Assembly: GCA_001414485.1 (NCBI GenBank)
Contig: LLEY01000033.1
Coordinates: 124,001-188,000 of the forward strand
Reading direction: 5' to 3'
DNA: 64,000 nucleotides
DNA from: Calycina herbarum
Lineage: Eukaryota; Ascomycota; Leotiomycetes; Helotiales; Pezizellaceae
Made by a program: the position numbers and the translations under genes. The notes beneath the pieces were generated by a model. That model ran no database searches. It saw only the letters and a list, made by a program, of their open reading frames with translations, and was not told the DNA's origin. Of the stretch, positions 59,701 to 64,000 are shown piece by piece. Numbering within the stretch: the stretch's first letter is position 1; each line of letters starts with the position of its first letter.

Positions 59701-60204
59701 TCGTCTTCCGGAAACTACACCGCGCCTCTTAGCCCACCAGCTCCAGTCAATCCAGGTTCTGGTTCTTCCCCATCCATCCCAAGCCCTTCGTCTTCCGGAA
59801 ACTACACTGCTCCTCTTAGCCCACCAGCTCCAGTCAATCCAGGTTCTGGTTCTTCCCCATCCATCCCAAGCCCTTCGTCTTCCGGAAACTACACCGCTCC
59901 TCTCAGTCCACCAGCTCCAGTCAATCCAGGTTCTGGTTCTTCCCCATCTACCCCAGGTAGCCCAGCTGCTGGAAACCCAGGTAGCCCTGTTGCTGGAAAC
60001 CCAGGTAGCCCATCCTCTGGAAGCCCAGGTAGCCCATCCGCTGGAAACCCAGGTAGCCCATCCGCTGGAAACCCAGGCAGCCCATCATCTGGAAACTCTG
60101 GATCTTCCAACCCAGCTCCTCTCGTCACCAACAACGGTATTGCTCTCGCCTCCACCTCTTTCGGTGCTGTCGTTGCAGTTGCTGCTGCTTTCTTCCTTTT
60201 GTAA
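56706..60204 (+). CDS. repeat-rich GPI-anchored cell wall protein
   Basis: Three exons, 56706-58658, 58708-58778 and 58920-60204, give about 1,102 aa. A signal peptide ([19 protein letters not shown]) is followed by ~640 residues built from Tyr/Lys/Pro/Glu repeats ([18 protein letters not shown]), interrupted by an Asn/Gly then Glu/Asp run at about 57,720-57,830. Dibasic sites KYERR and VQKR border parts of it. Exon 2 and the start of exon 3 encode a conserved-looking [34 protein letters not shown] segment. Then come Ala/Pro/Gly/Asn repeats, three 29-residue Ser/Pro units, GNPGSP units, and a C-terminal hydrophobic tail ([13 protein letters not shown]) after small residues, a GPI signal. The low-complexity Tyr-rich part could be cross-linked in the wall. 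Homologue-level function is unknown. Confidence 0.85.
56907..57134 (+). repeat. 78-bp tandem repeats in the wall-protein gene
   Basis: Three units of 26 codons (starting 56,907, 56,985 and 57,063), each encoding TAYY(K/N)[13 protein letters not shown] followed by YEEYKPTE or a variant. They are nearly identical at DNA level, so copy number is likely to be unstable. Confidence 0.9.
59674..59934 (+). repeat. 87-bp tandem repeats (Ser/Pro) in the wall-protein gene
   Basis: Three head-to-tail 29-codon units starting at 59,674, 59,761 and 59,848, each [19 protein letters not shown] plus [11 protein letters not shown] truncated fourth starts at 59,935. They contain N-glycosylation sites (NYT) and many potential O-glycosylated Ser/Thr. 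Confidence 0.92.
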
Positions 60205-61341
60205 ATATAACCCGTTAGATATACCTTTTGTGTTTTCTTAGAAGAGAAGTGGTTTTAGCGCGAGCGAGTTTATTTTTATATTTTTTGTTATATACCCTTT
60301 TGAGTCTGCGAGAATGATCGAGATAAAAAGATGGAGAAAAGATAGAAAACGATTAGATTCTTGTTTCAGCGATGTTACCTTTTTATTCAAGCCAACATAT
60401 AGCGGTTTAGAAAGGAAGGAGTTGGATTCGGGATTTTTTACATGGAGTTTGGGATGGAGTTTGGAGTTCTGAGTTCATTGGATATCCCTGTCTTTTTTGT
60501 TTTGTTTTTTGGATCATCATACTTGGAAATACTTCCTTTTCATTTGTTAGTCGGAGTATGGAGTTCTGAATTTTGGGAACGGGATTTTGGGAATTGGGTC
60601 ACTTGGGTTTGATTCACAAAAAGTGTTTTGGGGGGATTGGGAATTGATTTTGGGTCTGAATTATAATATGGCGTTTGGAGATAGATATAGATGGAATGGT
60701 GTTTTGGAGTTTGGGGTTTTTTAGGGGGAGGGATCTTGTTTTCGGAGGCATTTGCTTGCTTCTTCGATTGAACAGTCTCTTTAAATAGAAATGAAATGGA
60801 ATCCTCTTCCTAAATCTTTGTCTTTCTTCCATTTCTGTACATTATTCCCTGGTTCATCGCACAAACTAAGCCTGATCTCATCAATAAGCTGCAACAGCCT
60901 TTTTTCATTAGAAATTTTGATAAACTATTTTCAAAATAATTCAAATTAATGTCACATGACAGCCCCTTAGGTTGCTGCGCCGCAGAAGCGAACTTAAAAA
61001 GCGCACTTCTACTTACATGTTCAATTCATCTACATTCGAATTTGCTCAGCCAACTTGGGAGTATTTCGATATTTACCCCGTATACAGTCAGTTGCGATTT
61101 AAGCTTTAAATAGGTGTTTTAGTTTAGTTCTCCACTTATATATTTATAGGAATGTTAAGAAATAGAGAATCCTCCTATTCGTTCTTAAACGGCTTCTCTA
61201 AGTCCTCTAAGCGTCTAAAATCGTCGGTATTATTATTAGAAGATCTAAAGTCTTTTCTAGCCTATATATAACCCTTTAAAAACTTCTTATATACTGCTTC
61301 TTCTTACTAGGCCTCTTCTACGTACTTGTTATATAGCCTTA
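60205..61341. other. intergenic downstream of the wall-protein gene
   Basis: Begins with a likely 3' UTR. Repeated TTTGGAGTT(C/T)TG-like phrases occur around 60,440-60,720 (GAGTTTGGGATGGAGTTTGG and similar). The last ~200 bp become AT-rich and TE-like. No gene seen. Confidence 0.4.
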
Positions 61342-61683
61342 TATAACGAAACTTTAACTAGCTAAACAAAGGTAACTAAGTCTTAATAGTTAGTATATAG
61401 ATGAGAGGTTTAGATACGCTAGGTTATTTACTTAGAAGTAAACTCGCTACTTATATTAAAGATATTAAAGTAAAGTACTAAGATTAATAACTAAGTTAAG
61501 TATAAAGCATGACGAGAGCCATGACGAGATTTCAGCTCCTTACAGCTCCTTACACTTACTAAGCAACCCCTTTTCTCTGGGTATATAAACCGCGTTGCCC
61601 TCGTAGATGGAACTGTAGCTTTAAATTCTCGAATATACACACATATACTCTTGTGCCTTTGCCTTTAGTTACGGATCGTGACA
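61342..61683. mobile_element. chimeric LTR remnant related to both island elements
   Basis: 61,342-61,508 matches the first part of the inner element's LTR in plus orientation (TATAACGAAACTTTAAC, AACTAAGTCTTAATAGTTAG, TTATTTACTTAGAAGTAAAC). 61,509-61,683 matches the outer element's LTR in reverse (GCCTTTGCCTTTAGTTACGG ... GATCGTGACA), and is less RIP-damaged than the island copies. The whole could be a solo LTR of a third related family running TA...CA, or a junction of two broken LTRs. No target duplication is evident. Confidence 0.7.
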
Positions 61684-61912
61684 CTTGGTATATAGCATAG
61701 GTCGTAGATATAAGTTTTATAATAATTCTAGAATTGTATATAGAAGTAATAGAGGGGTGATGCCCAGGATCCTAGCTATATATAGGGAATACTAGCTTGT
61801 TCGTTCCTGCCCTAACATCGGGTCTAAGACTTATTATCTACTAGTATTAATTTTCTACTATATTTTCTTTCTTAATACCGAGCAGGAAAATCAACTTTGG
61901 GACCACAACTTA

Positions 61913-63094
61913 TTATCGCATAGTTATTTCCCACATCATCTCGAGTTGCGTCTGAGCGACTATAGTACAAAGATCTTTTGGCTTTCCATCTTGGGCGTCT
62001 GAAATTATCTTCAGATAATCTTCACGGGCTAGGTTGACGAACACTACTGGGAGATATCCTTGACGAATCAGGTAATCAGCCATCAAGACTCTACCAAGTC
62101 TGCCGTTTCCATCTAGGAAGGGATGGATATGTACAAAGTAGGTAGACAAGTGAGTTGCTAAGATGATTGGATGAAGAATCTTGTCGGTATGGTTACGGTC
62201 GCGCCACTCGATATAGCGATGCATACAGGCAGAAACTGCTTGAGGATATGGGAAGATGCGCATTGGGTTGGATCTAATGGAAATAGGAGTTGAGCGGTAT
62301 TCTCCGATGTGTATACGCTTGCCCCAATTGAAAGCATATAACTTCTCCGCATCAGTTCCTCGAAGAATCATCATCGAAAGTTGTTTTATATCGGCAATAG
62401 AGATGCTAGTTGTGCCGGGATTGTTGAGAGCAGCTTCGGTAATGTAACGGCTAACAAGAATGTGATTTCGGAGCTCGGCGACTTGGTTCGCGTTCTTTCC
62501 CGGTAGAAGTTTTTCTGGGGTAGGTAAAGCAAGTTTTGAGACTTCAGAAGTTGACATAACACCCAGAGAATCGATATTGCCGAACAGTTGTTTCTCGAGT
62601 TCGTCGAAGATGACTACTGAGTCGCCGATATGCAGAGGGTTCTGCTCAAGAGATGTGCTTTGATGAGCATACTCAGAAACCAAAGCTCGAAGAATAGTTG
62701 TCTTGGCCTTATCATTCTCTCGATACCATTCTTTTAGCTCATCGATCGAAATGAGAGTCTGCTTCAAGTCTGATTGAGCCTGCAGGTAAGGTTCGATGTT
62801 TCCAGGCTGAAAGAATTTTCCCCAAACTCTACCAGATCTTGCTAAATCCACATATTCTGGTGATCCTTTCTTGAGATTTGCGAATGCTGGACGGTAGATT
62901 GAGCTGAGTAGGTCGACACGTGACGTAATAGCATAGTGCCGTACAGTTTGCAGGTTGACACGAGAAGCAGAATTTGCTGAGGCTCCCGGCAGTATTTTGC
63001 GAAAGCGTTGCGCGAACATGGCGAATGTTGTTTGCTTAAGGTGTTGTTGTGATGAAGCAAAGAAGTAAAAAAATAAATCACAGTTTATAGACAA
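61913..63094 (-). CDS. Fic-domain protein (putative AMP/NMP transferase)
   Basis: Fic enzymes transfer nucleotide monophosphate from ATP (AMPylation) or related groups to protein hydroxyls. The active-site motif HPFLDGNGRLGR (His about 324 in the 393-codon frame) matches HPFx[DE]GNGRxxR fully, so the fold should be catalytically competent. Upstream, residues ~145-150 read STSLEQ, close to the class II inhibitory helix [ST]xxxE[GN] with Gln in the last position. The N-terminal region (LISIDELKEWYREND) fits a Fic_N-type module of the bacterial kind rather than the membrane-anchored animal FICD. The frame opens at 63,094, but Met26 (63,019) is a better start: it gives MFAQRFRKILPGASANSASR, a mitochondrial-type leader. 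No introns. It lies between LTR debris and AT-rich sequence. Substrate unknown. Confidence 0.88.
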   Translation of the reverse strand: MSINCDLFFYFFASSQQHLKQTTFAMFAQRFRKILPGASANSASRVNLQTVRHYAITSRVDLLSSIYRPAFANLKKGSPEYVDLARSGRVWGKFFQPGNIEPYLQAQSDLKQTLISIDELKEWYRENDKAKTTILRALVSEYAHQSTSLEQNPLHIGDSVVIFDELEKQLFGNIDSLGVMSTSEVSKLALPTPEKLLPGKNANQVAELRNHILVSRYITEAALNNPGTTSISIADIKQLSMMILRGTDAEKLYAFNWGKRIHIGEYRSTPISIRSNPMRIFPYPQAVSACMHRYIEWRDRNHTDKILHPIILATHLSTYFVHIHPFLDGNGRLGRVLMADYLIRQGYLPVVFVNLAREDYLKIISDAQDGKPKDLCTIVAQTQLEMMWEITMR

Positions 63095-64000
63095 GCATGA
63101 CGCGAGGCTGACGCTAAGAAGCTTGCTAACTCGCCTTGCCTAATCTAGGTAGTGGCTGCTAACACCGCGCCCGAGATCATATTATTAAGCTTAAAAAGAC
63201 TTTTTAGTATCAATTGTACTTAAATAATAGAGTAACTTGGCAATCTTAAGTATAATGTCTTTGTCTTTGAAAAATTTACAGTTATTTTTCCCGATACCAC
63301 TACTGGGTGTAGTATTTCCTGAACGTCCTTCAGCTCGTCACCACTTTTTAGTGCACTTTTAGCACTAAAACTTAGCGATAACTACTCACACACCTACTTT
63401 TATCCTTACAATTAATTAACAACTAAAACATAAAATAGCTAAAAAACACCGGAGATCCAAAGGTCGCTAGGCCCCTAAGCCGAAGACTTCTCGCTATGAG
63501 GTCCCTATCTAGCAGCGTACTATTATTATTAGCAGAAGTAGATAGAATACCAATAAGCAAGAGTTAAGAAAGACTCTTCAGAAGATAGTAGATCATAGTA
63601 GGGATAATGATTTCCGTGGATAGAGCTTTCATTTCTATTACTTTTCATACAATAATACTTAATTTTACATAATATATATATAGTAGGAGTAAAAAAAGGG
63701 GGGTGAGTTCAAGCGAGAAAATAAGCTGAAAATTAGCTAAGGACGCTCAGAAAATACTACGCCTAGTAGCCCAAATGCTTTAAATAAAAAAACAGAGGTC
63801 CAAACCTCAAGTTTCCGAGGTGTTTTGTTCGGTATCAATTGACTTATAAGCAAAGCGTATCAATCCACAGAATCCAAGGTTCCAACTCGTGACGTAAAGA
63901 GCGCAATGCACCTTCTAAATTGTATCCTATCGAAGTAGCGACTCCGTTGAGAGTGATTGTGAAATTGGGAGTTGCGTCGTTGCGTTTCACCAATGAAGCT
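63095..64000. other. AT-rich TE-like sequence, possible Tc1/mariner relic
   Basis: No intact gene. At about 63,460-63,560 a broken plus-strand frame reads PKPKTSRYEVPI followed by stops and QRTIIISRSR, reminiscent of the N-terminal helix-turn-helix region of fungal Tc1/mariner transposases. Sequence at 63,640-63,700 is strongly AT-rich. Ends and inverted repeats were not identified, so the assignment is weak. Confidence 0.3.

Noticed and set aside
56625..60155. Long open frames antisense to the wall-protein gene (for example 56,625-57,437, 57,951-58,406, 59,889-60,155 on the minus strand)
   Set aside because: They are products of the repetitive codon composition of the plus-strand gene; their translations are low-complexity Leu/Val/Trp or Cys/Ser strings without signals, and the plus-strand frame has a signal peptide, introns and GPI tail.
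1..64000. CRISPR arrays, bacterial operons, phage or secondary-metabolite clusters
   Set aside because: No repeat-spacer pattern, no polyketide, peptide or terpene synthase genes, and all intact genes have fungal architecture.

Overview
The window is nuclear DNA of a filamentous ascomycete. Genes carry short spliceosomal introns (mostly 45-90 nt) with GTAAGT-type donors and CTAAC/CTAAT branch points. Fungal families are present (Rix7, Vps20, Orm, an Air-type zinc-knuckle protein, a fungal amino acid permease, a GPI wall protein), and there is a large repeat island mutated only by C-to-T and G-to-A changes, the mark of repeat-induced point mutation (RIP). A leotiomycete is my best guess, from general protein look only; it is not proven here.

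Layout. 1-14.4 kb is gene-dense: CHY/RING zinc-finger protein (-), a small LYR-type protein (+) followed by a decayed gene relic, a mitochondrial carrier (+), a DUF2293 protein (+), ESCRT-III Vps20 (-) and the AAA ATPase Rix7 (+). 14.4-20.4 kb has no intact gene but holds fragments of a decayed minus-strand coding region. 20.4-27.2 kb holds a flavin amine oxidase (-), an endonuclease III homologue (+) and an amino acid permease (-). 27.2-30.8 kb is gene-poor. 30.8-45.5 kb has no open frame of even 60 codons: it is a RIP-ruined island whose core is one minus-strand Ty3/gypsy-like LTR retrotransposon (31,859-44,929; 232-bp LTRs; target duplication ATAAG) with a second minus-strand gypsy-like element nested in it (35,562-42,589; 440-bp LTRs; target duplication TAACG). 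Directly beyond the island lies a headless 3' exon of an unknown gene. 46.1-60.2 kb is again genic: a cytochrome b5-acyl-CoA dehydrogenase fusion (-), a DUF427 protein (+), an Air1/2-like CCHC protein (-), an Orm sphingolipid regulator (+) and a very repetitive GPI-type wall protein (+). 60.2-64 kb has LTR debris, a Fic-domain protein (-) and more TE-like sequence.

The genes are mostly unrelated housekeeping functions (ubiquitin ligation, ribosome assembly, RNA surveillance, DNA repair, membrane traffic, lipid control) and no biosynthetic or defence cluster is visible. Divergent pairs sharing short upstream regions are CHY/LYR, VPS20/RIX7, amine oxidase/NTG1, ACAD/DUF427 and Air-like/ORM. The most notable signals are the two intact nested LTR insertions with both target duplications readable, an antisense reading frame inside the inner element, the gene fragment at the island edge, two GC-AG introns with identical donors, and the Fic and repeat-rich wall proteins next to transposon debris. 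Exon coordinates were derived by reading splice signals and checking frame and family continuity; no transcript data were available.
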